Source: Firmicutes bacterium CAG:534
Lineage (GTDB): Bacteria > Bacillota > Clostridia > Lachnospirales > Lachnospiraceae
Length of the DNA: 64,000 bases
Direction of reading: 5' to 3'
Assembly (NCBI GenBank): GCA_000436115.1
Contig: FR894525.1
Span: forward strand, 16,471 to 80,470
In this document: positions 25,813 to 35,259 of the stretch, one piece after another
Layout: each line of letters begins with the position of its first letter
Numbering within the stretch: the first letter of the stretch is position 1
Translations under genes and position numbers: made by a program
The notes under the pieces: generated by a model
Seen by the model: only the letters and a program-made list of their open reading frames with translations
The model's database searches: none
Told to the model about the DNA's origin: nothing

Positions 25813-26793
25813 GTGGGAGAGGTGTTGTCCCAAAGCGAGATAGATAATCTGCTTGCCGCACTTAATAACGGCGAGCTGGATATGGACCAGATGCAGGACA
25901 ACGGAGATAAACAGATCAAGGATTATGATTTCAAACGTCCTGCAAAGTTTTCCAAAGAGCATTTACGAACGCTTGAAATCATATATGAACATTACGGAAG
26001 ATTGATCTCAACCAACCTTCCGGTGTATCTTCGCAAAAATATACAGGTGCAGGTGGCAAGCTCGGAAACGGTTACTTTTTCGGAATTTACCAATGCCCTG
26101 TCTAATCCGGTTATTTTGGGAATTGTGGATTTTAAGCCCTTAAACGGCAATATCATCATAGAACTGTCACCAAATCTGGGATTTGCAATGATAGACAGAA
26201 TGCTTGGCGGACAGGGGCTTCCACTGGAAAAATCAAGAGATTTTTCCGAGATTGAAATGACGATCCTGCAAAAGCTGATGATCGTCTGTATGCAGCTTAT
26301 GAGAGAACCATGGCGCAACGTACTGGAGATTAATCCGGTGATGGAAAGAATTGAGACCAATCCGCAGTTTGCCCAGGTGATCGCACCCAGCGACATGATC
26401 GCTATCGTATCCATGAATGTAAAGATTGGGGATGCGGAAGGGTTCATGAATATATGTCTTCCTTATTTCACACTGGAAGATGTGATGGACAAGCTGAATA
26501 CCAAATATTGGTTTTCCACAATGCAGAAGAGTGATTCTACAGATTATGAAGAACACATTGAAGCACTTGTAAAGAGAATAGATGTGCCGGTAAAGGCAGT
26601 GCTTGGAAAGAGCCTGGTTTCAGTAAGCGATTTCCTGAACCTGCAGGTAGGAGACATTATCAGGCTGGATACCAAGGTGGATTCCGAACTGGATGTTTTC
26701 GTGGGGAATATCAGAAAATTTACCGCACTTCCCGGTTCCAGCAAAGACAATTATGCTGTCCGGGTCACATCAGTAATTAGAGAGGGGGAATAG
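25813..26793 (+). CDS. fliM: Flagellar motor switch protein FliM
   Basis: The 326-residue protein starts at GTG 25813 behind a strong AGGAGGTGAGG. Its N-terminus GEVLSQSEIDNLLAAL is the CheY-P binding peptide. The middle is the CheC-like FliM domain, without the CheC catalytic Glu/Asn pairs, and the C-terminus is a SpoA domain (VPVKAVLGKSLVSVSDFLNLQVGDIIRL). It builds the C ring and receives the chemotaxis signal. fliY follows after 3 bases. Confidence 0.97.
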   Translation: MGEVLSQSEIDNLLAALNNGELDMDQMQDNGDKQIKDYDFKRPAKFSKEHLRTLEIIYEHYGRLISTNLPVYLRKNIQVQVASSETVTFSEFTNALSNPVILGIVDFKPLNGNIIIELSPNLGFAMIDRMLGGQGLPLEKSRDFSEIEMTILQKLMIVCMQLMREPWRNVLEINPVMERIETNPQFAQVIAPSDMIAIVSMNVKIGDAEGFMNICLPYFTLEDVMDKLNTKYWFSTMQKSDSTDYEEHIEALVKRIDVPVKAVLGKSLVSVSDFLNLQVGDIIRLDTKVDSELDVFVGNIRKFTALPGSSKDNYAVRVTSVIREGE

Positions 26794-26796
26794 GGT

Positions 26797-28083
26797 ATGG
26801 ACGGAATATTGTCACAGGATGAGATATCCGCACTCTTAAATGGTATGGATTTATCAAATTCAGGCGAAGCAGATCCGGCGCCTGCCACAGAAGAAACTAC
26901 CGCCCCGGTAGAAGAAAATAATCAGATTGATGAGAGTTTGCTTTCGGATACAGAGAAGGATGCGATCGGAGAAATTGCAAATATCAGCATGGGATCCTCA
27001 GCTACAACTCTTTATTCATTGGTAAACAGAAAGGTGAACATTACCACGCCGGTGGTTTCCCTGGCAAGATGGGAAGACATGGTAACAGAATATGAGAAGC
27101 CCTGCGTATTTATCCATATCAGGTATACAGCCGGACTGGACGGTTCCAACATCATGGTGCTTAAGGAACATGATGTTAAGGTGATTGCAGACCTGATGAT
27201 GGGAGGAGATGGAACCAATATATCAGATCCCATCGGTGAGATCCATTTAAGCGCCATTTCAGAGGCAATGAACCAGATGATGGGGTCGGCGGCAACATCC
27301 ATGTCCACCATGCTTGGAAGGATGATCGACATCAGCCCCCCGGAGGCAAGCAGGATCGATCTCAATGACTTTAAACAGGGAGGAGAGATTGCCCCCTTCC
27401 TGGAGGAAACGTTTGTAAAGATCACATTCAGAATGCAGATTGATAATCTGGTTGACAGTACAATCATGCAGATTTATCCCATTGACTTTGCAAAAAGCCT
27501 GTATAATACCTTTATTTCAAATCAGAGCGCAGAGGCCGGACAGGCAGCTCCGGAGCCGGCAAAGAAGCCGGAGCCTCAGCCCTACGTTCCGCCTACGGCA
27601 CAGATGCCGCAGCCTGATATGTCACAGACGAACATGCAGATGGGACAGCAGCCTATGATGGGGCAGCCCATGATGAATCAGCCTATGATGGGACAACAGC
27701 CTATGATGGGAATGCCCATGATGAACCAGCCTATGATGGGACAGCAGCCCATGATGGGAATGCCTATGAATGGAGCAATGCCTCAGCCGATGAATATCCA
27801 GCCTGCACAGTTCCAGAATTTTGGCGGAAATGCAGCTGCAAGTGCCGGACAGGAAAATATCGGCCTGATCAAGGATGTACCGCTTGAGGTCACTGTGGAA
27901 CTGGGAAGAACCCAGAAGTCCATTTCAGAAATATTAGACTTTGCACCTGGCACAATTATAGAACTTGACAAGATCGCTGGTGAACCTATAGATGTACTTG
28001 TCAACGGAAAATTTGTAGCCAAGGGCGAGGTTGTAGTGATTGAAGAAAGTTTCGGAATCCGAGTAACGGAAATCGTTAAATAA
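26797..28083 (+). CDS. fliY: FliY: motor switch protein with CheC-type phosphatase and FliN domains
   Basis: This 428-residue protein opens with a second CheY-P-binding-like peptide (MDGILSQDEISALLNGM), then a CheC-type domain with both active-site patterns D/S-x3-E-x2-N: D55/E59/N62 and S152/E156/N159. The C-terminal 75 residues are a FliN/SpoA domain. Between them, residues 280-332 are a Met/Pro/Gln/Gly repeat (about 21 Met in 53 residues). FliY joins the C ring and dephosphorylates CheY-P at the switch. The repeat linker is unusual; the domains look intact. Confidence 0.96.
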   Translation: MDGILSQDEISALLNGMDLSNSGEADPAPATEETTAPVEENNQIDESLLSDTEKDAIGEIANISMGSSATTLYSLVNRKVNITTPVVSLARWEDMVTEYEKPCVFIHIRYTAGLDGSNIMVLKEHDVKVIADLMMGGDGTNISDPIGEIHLSAISEAMNQMMGSAATSMSTMLGRMIDISPPEASRIDLNDFKQGGEIAPFLEETFVKITFRMQIDNLVDSTIMQIYPIDFAKSLYNTFISNQSAEAGQAAPEPAKKPEPQPYVPPTAQMPQPDMSQTNMQMGQQPMMGQPMMNQPMMGQQPMMGMPMMNQPMMGQQPMMGMPMNGAMPQPMNIQPAQFQNFGGNAAASAGQENIGLIKDVPLEVTVELGRTQKSISEILDFAPGTIIELDKIAGEPIDVLVNGKFVAKGEVVVIEESFGIRVTEIVK

Positions 28084-28101
28084 GCGTAAGGAGAAAAAGA
28101 A

Positions 28102-28464
28102 ATGGCAAAAAATATTTTAATTGTGGATGATGCCGCATTCATGCGCATGATGATCAAGGACATTCTGACCAAGAACGGATACAATGTAGTTGGCGAGGCA
28201 GAAAACGGTGCAAAGGCTTTTGAAAAATATAATGAGTTAAAGCCTGATCTTGTGCTGATGGATATTACCATGCCTGAGGTAGATGGAATTGCAGCCCTGA
28301 AGAAGATCAAAGGCGCAGATCCTTCAGCGACAGTTATTATGTGTTCAGCAATGGGACAGCAGGCAATGGTTATTGAGTCGATCCAGGCTGGCGCAAAAGA
28401 TTTTATCGTAAAGCCTTTCCAGGCTGACCGTGTACTGGAAGCTGTAAAGAAGGTTATTGGCTAA
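28102..28464 (+). CDS. cheY: Chemotaxis response regulator CheY
   Basis: The 120-residue single receiver domain has the acidic pair D9/D10 (ILIVDDA), the phosphoacceptor D54 (LVLMDITMPEVDG), the conserved Ser in IMCSAMG and the lysine in FIVKPF. No output domain is present. Phosphorylated by CheA, it binds FliM and FliY to alter rotation. Its position within the export gene series, between fliY and fliO, matches other Firmicutes fla/che operons. Confidence 0.97.
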   Translation: MAKNILIVDDAAFMRMMIKDILTKNGYNVVGEAENGAKAFEKYNELKPDLVLMDITMPEVDGIAALKKIKGADPSATVIMCSAMGQQAMVIESIQAGAKDFIVKPFQADRVLEAVKKVIG

Positions 28465-28466
28465 AC

Positions 28467-28835
28467 ATGCTCCTTACAATGACTACGAGGGCAGATAGTT
28501 ACATTCAGTTTATTACCGTGCTGATTATCTTTGTGTTTGTGCTTGCGCTGACCTATGCAGTTACAAGGTGGATCGCCAGGTCTCAGAAGGAAAGCAGGGA
28601 ATCAGGAAATCTTGAGATTATTGAAACCTGCAGGATCAGCACGAATAAATACCTTCAGATTGTCAGGGCGGGAGAAAAATATCTTGTGATCGCCGTCGGC
28701 AAAGAGGAAGTGCATATGCTGGCCCAGCTTGACCCGGAAGAGATAAGGATCAGGCAGGAGGATGGTACGGCAGGCGTTAATTTTGCCAGTGTACTTGAGA
28801 AGGTCAGAAAACTGAAGGAAAAAGAGAAGGACTGA
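28467..28835 (+). CDS. fliO: Flagellar export gate assembly protein FliO
   Basis: A 122-residue protein with one membrane helix (about 15-36) and a cytoplasmic beta-rich domain with SRESGNLEIIETCRISTNKYLQIVRAG-type sequence and YLVIAVGKEEVHML, as in FliO/FliZ. FliO is a scaffold for FliP pore assembly. The ATG lies 2 bases after cheY; a second ATG at 28479 is possible. Position ahead of fliP supports the call. Confidence 0.88.
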   Translation: MLLTMTTRADSYIQFITVLIIFVFVLALTYAVTRWIARSQKESRESGNLEIIETCRISTNKYLQIVRAGEKYLVIAVGKEEVHMLAQLDPEEIRIRQEDGTAGVNFASVLEKVRKLKEKEKD

Positions 28836-28848
28836 AGGATAAGGCAGT

Positions 28849-29715
28849 ATGAGAAACAGCTTTGCCAATAAAAAAATAGGAAAATGGATATGCCTGCTGC
28901 TTATGGTGGGCATATTGTGTGTTATCCCCGGAAACAGCGCCCATGCAACCACTATTGATGACGGAGCAACGGGGGAAACAACAACCAGAACCAATATAGA
29001 AGAGCCGGGAAGTGCGGAGAGCGGAGAAGATCTTCTTGACATGAATATTGCCAACAGCCTGACCATTACCCAAAGTGGAGATAACGGACAGGTAAATGGT
29101 ACGCTGAAGATCCTGATCACGCTTACGCTGATTGCACTTGCACCGACTCTGCTTATCATGCTCACTTCATTTACGAAGGTGATCATTGTCCTGCATTTTA
29201 CAAGAGCAGCGCTGAATACCCAAACAGCACCACCAAACCAGGTACTGATTGGGTTAGCTTTGTTTTTAACCTTTTTCATTATGAAACCTACTTTGACAGA
29301 GGTTTACGATACGGCGGTAGTTCCCTTTGAGGAGGGAACGATCACCCAGGACGAGTTTTTTGAAAAGGGAATGGCGCCGCTTCGTGAGTTTATGTACGGG
29401 CAGACACAGACTGAGGATACCAGACTGTTTTTGGATATCAGCGGAGAAGAGTGGGATGGGACACTGGATGGGATTCCCTTATCGGTTCTGGTGCCTGCAT
29501 TCATTATCGGACAGCTGCGGGAGGCCTTTATTATCGGCTTCATTATATATATTCCGTTTATTGTGATCGATATGGTGGTGGCATCCACTTTGATGAGTAT
29601 GGGCATGATGATGCTGCCGCCTACAACCATTTCCATGCCTTTTAAGATCCTGCTGTTTGTGCTGGCGGACGGATGGAATCTGGTGATCGCAAATTTAGTG
29701 AAAACCTTTTACTGA
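28849..29715 (+). CDS. fliP: Flagellar export gate protein FliP
   Basis: The 288-residue protein starts with a cleavable signal peptide (residues 1-33, with an AHA cleavage-like end), followed by a short acidic extracytoplasmic part and the FliP core: LTLIALAPTLLIMLTSFTKV, QTAPPNQVLIGLALFLTFFI and the C-terminal IDMVVASTLMSMGMMMLPP. Five copies of FliP line the export pore. fliQ follows closely. Confidence 0.97.
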   Translation: MRNSFANKKIGKWICLLLMVGILCVIPGNSAHATTIDDGATGETTTRTNIEEPGSAESGEDLLDMNIANSLTITQSGDNGQVNGTLKILITLTLIALAPTLLIMLTSFTKVIIVLHFTRAALNTQTAPPNQVLIGLALFLTFFIMKPTLTEVYDTAVVPFEEGTITQDEFFEKGMAPLREFMYGQTQTEDTRLFLDISGEEWDGTLDGIPLSVLVPAFIIGQLREAFIIGFIIYIPFIVIDMVVASTLMSMGMMMLPPTTISMPFKILLFVLADGWNLVIANLVKTFY

Positions 29716-29745
29716 TAAACCGGTTTGGAAAGGATGAGAGCAGTC

Positions 29746-30015
29746 ATGACGATTGATGAGGTTATAGCCATAGCAAATTCAGCGCTTTATCTGGTGATCA
29801 AGGTATCTGCACCAGTACTTTTGGTTTCCTTGGTAGTGGGACTGATTATCAGCATCTTCCAGACGGTTACTTCCATACAGGAGCAGACGCTGACATTTGT
29901 CCCTAAGATCATTGCAGTGTTTCTGGCGCTTATTGTGCTGGGAAACTGGATGCTCTCAGAGATGAGCGGATTTATGGTAACTCTCTGGTCAGATTTTGCA
30001 AGATATGTAAGGTAG
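29746..30015 (+). CDS. fliQ: Flagellar export gate protein FliQ
   Basis: The start at ATG 29746 gives an 89-residue protein (MTIDEVIAIANSALYLVIKV), the normal FliQ length; the frame runs back to a TTG at 29725. It has two membrane helices at about 16-36 and 52-74, joined by the conserved loop SIFQTVTSIQEQTLTFVPK. It surrounds the FliP/FliR pore. fliR starts 7 bases later. Confidence 0.95.
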   Translation: MTIDEVIAIANSALYLVIKVSAPVLLVSLVVGLIISIFQTVTSIQEQTLTFVPKIIAVFLALIVLGNWMLSEMSGFMVTLWSDFARYVR

Positions 30016-30022
30016 CTCTGCT

Positions 30023-30802
30023 ATGCTGAATTATAGCTTTACTTATACAGATCTGGAATATTTTCTGCTTGTGCTTATAAGAGTGAGCTGCTTCTTTTCA
30101 GTGGCCCCCTTTTTCAGTATGAGTAATACGCCAAGGCGCGTCCGGGTGGGACTGAGCGTTCTTGTCGCAGTGCTATTGTATCAGGCCATACCGCACAGCA
30201 GCCTTTTCTACAATACGATCCTGGGATATTTTGTGATCGTGATGAAAGAGGCTCTGGTAGGGCTTCTGATTGGATTTGCAGCAAATCTGTGCTCCAGCGT
30301 GGTTTCCTTTGCGGGGCATATTGCAGATATGGAGATGGGGCTTTCCATGGCCAGCCTTTTGGATCCGGCAACCAAGGAAACAGCAACCATTTCCGGTATT
30401 TATTATAATTATATGGTATTGCTGATGCTGATTATTTCCGGTATGCACCGGTATCTGATCAGAGCGCTTTCGGAGACTTATACGCTGATCCCGGTTAACG
30501 GTGCAATTTTCGATGAGGAAAATCTGATGGCGGCGATCGGAGGCTTTATGGGAGATTATATCATCACCGGCTTTCGTATCTGTCTTCCCATCTTTGCCGT
30601 GATGGTGATCTTAAATGCGGTTCTGGGGGTTCTTGCCAAGGTATCGCCCCAGCTGAATATGTTTGCAGTGGGTATTCAGATGAAGGTGCTGGTTGGACTT
30701 AGCATTTTATTTCTTTCCACAGCAATGCTTCCGGGGGCCGCAGATATGGTCTACACCCAGATGAAGACCATGGTTGCTTCTTTTGTAGAGGCCATGATGT
30801 AA
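30023..30802 (+). CDS. fliR: Flagellar export gate protein FliR
   Basis: This 259-residue multi-span membrane protein has the FliR features RVSCFFSVAPFFS near residue 20, LLIGFAANLCSSVVSFAGHIADMEMGL in the middle and VSPQLNMFAVGIQMKVLVGL near 210. One FliR completes the FliP5-FliQ4-FliR1 pore. It is followed by flhB after 6 bases; in some Clostridia these two are fused, but here they are separate. Confidence 0.96.
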   Translation: MLNYSFTYTDLEYFLLVLIRVSCFFSVAPFFSMSNTPRRVRVGLSVLVAVLLYQAIPHSSLFYNTILGYFVIVMKEALVGLLIGFAANLCSSVVSFAGHIADMEMGLSMASLLDPATKETATISGIYYNYMVLLMLIISGMHRYLIRALSETYTLIPVNGAIFDEENLMAAIGGFMGDYIITGFRICLPIFAVMVILNAVLGVLAKVSPQLNMFAVGIQMKVLVGLSILFLSTAMLPGAADMVYTQMKTMVASFVEAMM

Positions 30803-30808
30803 GGGCTT

Positions 30809-31939
30809 ATGGAACAGAAATTGGAATTACGATTACAACTGAATCTGCAGTTCTTTGCCAAGGATGGACCGGGCGGAGAGAAAACAGAAGAGCCCACCTC
30901 CAAAAAGCTGGAGGATGCCCGGAAGGAAGGGCAGGTGGCAAAGAGCAAGGAGATTGGAAATGCGTTTGGAATTCTGGCTCTGTTTCTGATCCTGAAAATA
31001 TATATTGGATCTATGGGAACCAGATTTTTGGAGCTGTTTTCGGCAGTGTACGGACAGATCCCCAGTATTTCCACCTTATATAGCGGCAATCTTCCCATTG
31101 CAGCGCTGCAGGTGCTGATAAAGAGCATGATGCTCCAAATGATTATCATTGCCGCTCCTATTTTCCTGGTAGGGGTTGTGGTGGCATTTGTCTGTGATGT
31201 GGCGCAGGTAAAGTGGCGTCCCACCTCCAAGCCCATGCAGCCCAAATTCAGCAAGCTGAATCCCATGAAAGGGTTTGCGAGGATCTTTTCCCCGGGTTCT
31301 CTGGTAGAGCTTTTAAAGTCGGTACTGAAGCTTGCTGTGATCGGTTACATGGTTTATTCCTATCTGAAAGGAAGGATCGGACAGATCTTCTTATTGTATG
31401 ATATTTCCATCGGACAGGCTATCGAACTGATCGGGGATGTGGTGATCGAGCTGGGAATAAGGATCGCTGCGGTTTATATGATCATAGCTATGCTGGATTA
31501 TGCGTACCAGAAGTATAAGTTTAAGCAGGATATGAAAATGACCAAGCAGGAAGTAAAGGATGAATACAAAAATCAGGAAGGAGATCCGCAGGTAAAGGGA
31601 AAGCAGAAGCAGCGGATGCGGGAGGCTTCCATGCGGAGAATGATGCAGCAGCTTCCGGAAGCGGATGTGGTCATTACCAACCCTACCCATTATGCGGTTG
31701 CCATCAAATACGATCCTGATAAATATGACGCTCCCTATGTGATTGCAAAAGGAGAAAACTATCTGGCACAGAGGATCAAGGATATTGCCAGAGACAATGA
31801 AATTGAAATTGTAGAAAATAAGCCGCTGGCCAGAATGCTGTATGCAAATGTGGAGATCGGAGGACTGGTTCCTCCCGAGCTTTACCAGGCGGTGGCAGAG
31901 GTACTTGCCTTTGTATATCATCTGAAGGGCAAGGTATAG
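30809..31939 (+). CDS. flhB: Flagellar export switch protein FlhB
   Basis: The 376-residue protein has four membrane helices after an N-terminal TEEPTSKKLEDARKEGQVAKSKE motif, and a cytoplasmic domain with the autocleavage site NPTH (VITNPTHYAVAIKYDP). Cleavage between N and P changes substrate class from hook to filament after a signal from FliK. The N-terminus adds about 20 residues (MEQKLELRLQLNLQFFAKDG), seen in many Clostridia. All catalytic residues are present. Confidence 0.97.
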   Translation: MEQKLELRLQLNLQFFAKDGPGGEKTEEPTSKKLEDARKEGQVAKSKEIGNAFGILALFLILKIYIGSMGTRFLELFSAVYGQIPSISTLYSGNLPIAALQVLIKSMMLQMIIIAAPIFLVGVVVAFVCDVAQVKWRPTSKPMQPKFSKLNPMKGFARIFSPGSLVELLKSVLKLAVIGYMVYSYLKGRIGQIFLLYDISIGQAIELIGDVVIELGIRIAAVYMIIAMLDYAYQKYKFKQDMKMTKQEVKDEYKNQEGDPQVKGKQKQRMREASMRRMMQQLPEADVVITNPTHYAVAIKYDPDKYDAPYVIAKGENYLAQRIKDIARDNEIEIVENKPLARMLYANVEIGGLVPPELYQAVAEVLAFVYHLKGKV

Positions 31940-31961
31940 AAGAAAGGGAAAGGAGGAGAAC

Positions 31962-33995
31962 ATGAAAAAAGCAGATATCGGTGTTGCAGCTTATGTGCTC
32001 GCAGCGTTTATCATGATGATCATTCCTATTCCCAACGGCCTGCTGGATGTGCTCCTTGCATGTAATCTGGCTATGGCCTTTACGATTTTATTTGGAACCA
32101 TGTTTGCCAAGGAAGTACTGGACATGTCCTTCTTCCCCACCATGCTTTTGTTTACCACGATCTTCAGGATTTCCCTGAATATTTCATCTACCAGACTGAT
32201 CCTTACTACAGGGGATCCGGGACAGGTGGTCACAACCTTCGGAAGCTATGTAGGCGGCGGCGACCTGATCGTTGGATGCGTTGTATTCATCATTTTGATC
32301 ATCGTACAGTTTATGGTAATCAACAAAGGTTCCGAGCGTGTAGCAGAAGTAACTGCCAGATTTACGCTGGATGCTATGCCGGGTAAACAGATGGCCATTG
32401 ATGCCGACCTGAATACCGGAGCCATTACTGATGCGGAAGCAAAGCGGAGAAGAGACAAGATTCAGGAAGAATCCAGTTTCTTCGGTTCCATGGATGGTGC
32501 GGTTAAGTACGTAAAGGGAGATGCCGCTGCGGGCCTTATCATTACCGTGGTAAACGTTGTAGGCGGTATTGCAATGGGCGTCCTAAGACAGGGAATGGAC
32601 TTTAATTCCGCCCTTAATAAATATGTGATCCTGACCATTGGTGACGGACTTGTGAGCCAGCTGCCGTCGCTTTTGATCTCACTTTCCACAGGTATTCTTG
32701 TGACGAAGGGCTCCAAGGATGCAGATTTTGGAACCGTACTGGTAAGCCAGCTCTTTGGCGTGCCTAAGGTTCTGTATCTGGTAGGCGGTATTATCGCAGG
32801 ACTTGGAGTGGTAACGCCTTTCCCTACGCTTATCTTTTTAGCGCTTGGCATGGTCTTTATCGTGACGGGGCGCAACATTGCAGGAACCATTGAAACGGCG
32901 CAGATTGAAAATGAAGTAGGAGCAGAAGAGGCGGCAGCCGAGGAGATCAGGCAGCCGGAGAATGTAAATACGCTGCTGCAGGTGGATCCTATTGAACTGG
33001 AATTTGGATACGGCATTATTCCCCTTGCAGATGTAAATCAGGGAGGAGATCTGCTGGATCGTGTGGTAATGATCAGGCGGCAGATCGCCCTGGAGCTTGG
33101 TACAGTGGTGCCGATCATCAGACTGCGAGATAATATTCAGCTCAATCCCAATCAGTATATTATTAAGATCAAGGGAATCCAGGTCAGCGAAGGAGAAATT
33201 TTATTTGACCATTACATGGCCATGAACCCCGGATATGTGGAAGAGGAAATCACAGGAATTCCTACCTTTGAGCCTTCTTTCCATCTTCCTGCCATCTGGA
33301 TCACGGAGGGACAGAGAGAACGTGCGGAGAGCCTGGGCTACACGGTAGTAGATCCCCCTTCCATTATTGCAACCCATTTAACGGAGATCATCAGGCAGTA
33401 TATTTCCGAACTGCTTACCAGACAGGATGTGCAGAATCTGGTTAACAACCTGAAAGAAACCAATCCTTCCCTTGTAGAGGAGCTTACGCCTAAGCTTCTG
33501 GGACTTGGTGAGATCCAGAAGGTATTACAAAATCTGCTCAGGGAAGGAATTTCCATCCGGGATCTTTTGACGATCTTTGAAACCCTGGCTGATTATGCTT
33601 CCACAACGAGAGATACGGATATTCTGACGGAATATGTGCGTCAGAGCCTGAAGCGGGCGATTTCCAGCAAATTTTTCCCGGCAAATGAGACAACCAGTGT
33701 GATTACCTTAGATCCAAAGCTGGAACAGGAGATCATGGCAAGTGTGAAGCAGACGGAAACAGGAGCGTACCTTACACTTGATCCGGAGAGAACCAAAGCA
33801 ATCATGAAATCTGTGGGAAACGAGATTTCCAAGCTGGAAAATCTTGGGAAAAATCCCATTATTGTAACTTCGCCTATTGTGCGTATGTATTTTAAGAGAC
33901 TTACGGAAGATTATTACAAGGATCTGATTGTGGTGTCCTACAATGAAATTGAGAACAACATTGAACTGCAGTCGGTAGGGATGGTGACAGCATGA
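31962..33995 (+). CDS. flhA: Flagellar export gate protein FlhA
   Basis: The 677-residue protein has about eight membrane helices in its first 310 residues, including the FHIPEP-family core TRLILTTGDPGQVVTTFG and FTLDAMPGKQMAIDADLNTGAI, and a large cytoplasmic ring domain (about 330-677). It forms a nonameric ring that captures substrate-chaperone complexes and uses the proton gradient. AAGGAGGAG precedes the ATG. Its stop overlaps the flhF start (ATGA). Confidence 0.97.
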   Translation: MKKADIGVAAYVLAAFIMMIIPIPNGLLDVLLACNLAMAFTILFGTMFAKEVLDMSFFPTMLLFTTIFRISLNISSTRLILTTGDPGQVVTTFGSYVGGGDLIVGCVVFIILIIVQFMVINKGSERVAEVTARFTLDAMPGKQMAIDADLNTGAITDAEAKRRRDKIQEESSFFGSMDGAVKYVKGDAAAGLIITVVNVVGGIAMGVLRQGMDFNSALNKYVILTIGDGLVSQLPSLLISLSTGILVTKGSKDADFGTVLVSQLFGVPKVLYLVGGIIAGLGVVTPFPTLIFLALGMVFIVTGRNIAGTIETAQIENEVGAEEAAAEEIRQPENVNTLLQVDPIELEFGYGIIPLADVNQGGDLLDRVVMIRRQIALELGTVVPIIRLRDNIQLNPNQYIIKIKGIQVSEGEILFDHYMAMNPGYVEEEITGIPTFEPSFHLPAIWITEGQRERAESLGYTVVDPPSIIATHLTEIIRQYISELLTRQDVQNLVNNLKETNPSLVEELTPKLLGLGEIQKVLQNLLREGISIRDLLTIFETLADYASTTRDTDILTEYVRQSLKRAISSKFFPANETTSVITLDPKLEQEIMASVKQTETGAYLTLDPERTKAIMKSVGNEISKLENLGKNPIIVTSPIVRMYFKRLTEDYYKDLIVVSYNEIENNIELQSVGMVTA

Positions 33996-35227
33996 TAATC
34001 AAGAAATTTCAGGCAAAAACGGAGGCGGAAGCCGTAGAAAATGCAAAGAAGGAACTGGGAGAAAACGTCGTGATCATGAATGTCCGCAGCGTGAAGCGGA
34101 AAGGTCTTTTCAGCTTTTTGTTCCCACAGATGACGGAGATCACGGTGGCCCTTGAGGACGATCCCCAGCGTCTTGCCAAGAAGGAAGAACCAATCATAAA
34201 TACCATTCCGGTAAAGAGGCCGGAAACTGCTTTTTCCCCTCTTATGGGAAGCGGAAGTGCGCAGGAAGAGAAGCCGGAAGCCAAAGAAAGCAGCGCTATT
34301 GAAGAGAAGCTGGACAGCCTTCACTCCCTGTTAGAGCAGCAGCTCCAAAAGCCGGACAAGGATCGTCAGGAGGAAGGGGATGCAGAGGAGGCTCAAAGAG
34401 ACAAAGAGGAAGACAGCGTAAGCAGCGAAATGGATCGTTTCCTGCGTCTCCTTTATAATACCATGCTGGAGAATGAGGTACATGAGCAGTATGCAAATCA
34501 GATCATAGAGGAAGCGGAAAAGGTCAACAAGCCCGGGATGCCCATTGATTATGTGCTTGCAAACGTTTATCAGAAGATGATCCTGAAATTTGGAAAGCCG
34601 GCTGGGATCCAGCCCGGGGAAAACGGGCCAAGGCTCGTTTTCTTTGTAGGACCTACCGGCGTGGGAAAAACAACCACCATTGCCAAAATTGCCTCACGGT
34701 TCAGTGTGGAGGGCAGCAAAAAGGTGGCGCTTCTTACAGCAGATACCTATCGAATTGCAGCAGCAGAGCAGCTCCGCACCTATGCTAATATTTTGGAGGT
34801 TCCGTTCAGAGTAGTCTATTCGCCGGAGGAAGTAGTCAAGGCCTATGAGGATTACAAGGACTATGATTACATTATGGTAGATACGGCAGGACATTCCTAC
34901 CAGAACGAGACCCAGCGGAAGGCAGTGGAAGAATTTCTGCATGCCGTAAAGGATACGGCGCAGCAGGATGTATTCCTTGTTCTGTCAGCCACGACCAAAT
35001 ATAAGGATCTGCTGAAGATTGCAGATGCCTATTCAGAGATTACAGATTATAAACTGATCTTTACCAAATTGGATGAAACCGCATATTTAGGAAATCTCTT
35101 AAATCTGCGGCTGCATACAGGAGCACAGCTTTCTTATGTGACCTGCGGGCAGAACGTACCGGACGATATTGAAAACTTTAATCCTCAAAAGACGGTAAAG
35201 CTTCTTTTAGGAGGAAAAAAGAACTGA
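33992..35227 (+). CDS. flhF: Flagellar SRP-like GTPase FlhF
   Basis: A 411-residue protein overlaps flhA by 4 bases. The N-terminal basic domain (MIIKKFQAKTEAEAVENAKKEL) is followed by a Glu/Lys-rich, probably disordered region (about 60-145), then an NG GTPase with P-loop VGPTGVGKTTTIAKIA near 215, TADTYRIAAAEQL and DTAGH. FlhF sets the position and number of flagella with FlhG, which is the next gene. Confidence 0.95.
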   Translation: MIIKKFQAKTEAEAVENAKKELGENVVIMNVRSVKRKGLFSFLFPQMTEITVALEDDPQRLAKKEEPIINTIPVKRPETAFSPLMGSGSAQEEKPEAKESSAIEEKLDSLHSLLEQQLQKPDKDRQEEGDAEEAQRDKEEDSVSSEMDRFLRLLYNTMLENEVHEQYANQIIEEAEKVNKPGMPIDYVLANVYQKMILKFGKPAGIQPGENGPRLVFFVGPTGVGKTTTIAKIASRFSVEGSKKVALLTADTYRIAAAEQLRTYANILEVPFRVVYSPEEVVKAYEDYKDYDYIMVDTAGHSYQNETQRKAVEEFLHAVKDTAQQDVFLVLSATTKYKDLLKIADAYSEITDYKLIFTKLDETAYLGNLLNLRLHTGAQLSYVTCGQNVPDDIENFNPQKTVKLLLGGKKN

Positions 35228-35259
35228 TATACATTTGATGAGAAAGGCGCAGCTAGCAT

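Noticed and set aside
27634..27792. CRISPR-like or mobile repeat in fliY
   Set aside because: The repeats are in-frame codon repeats with no unique spacers.
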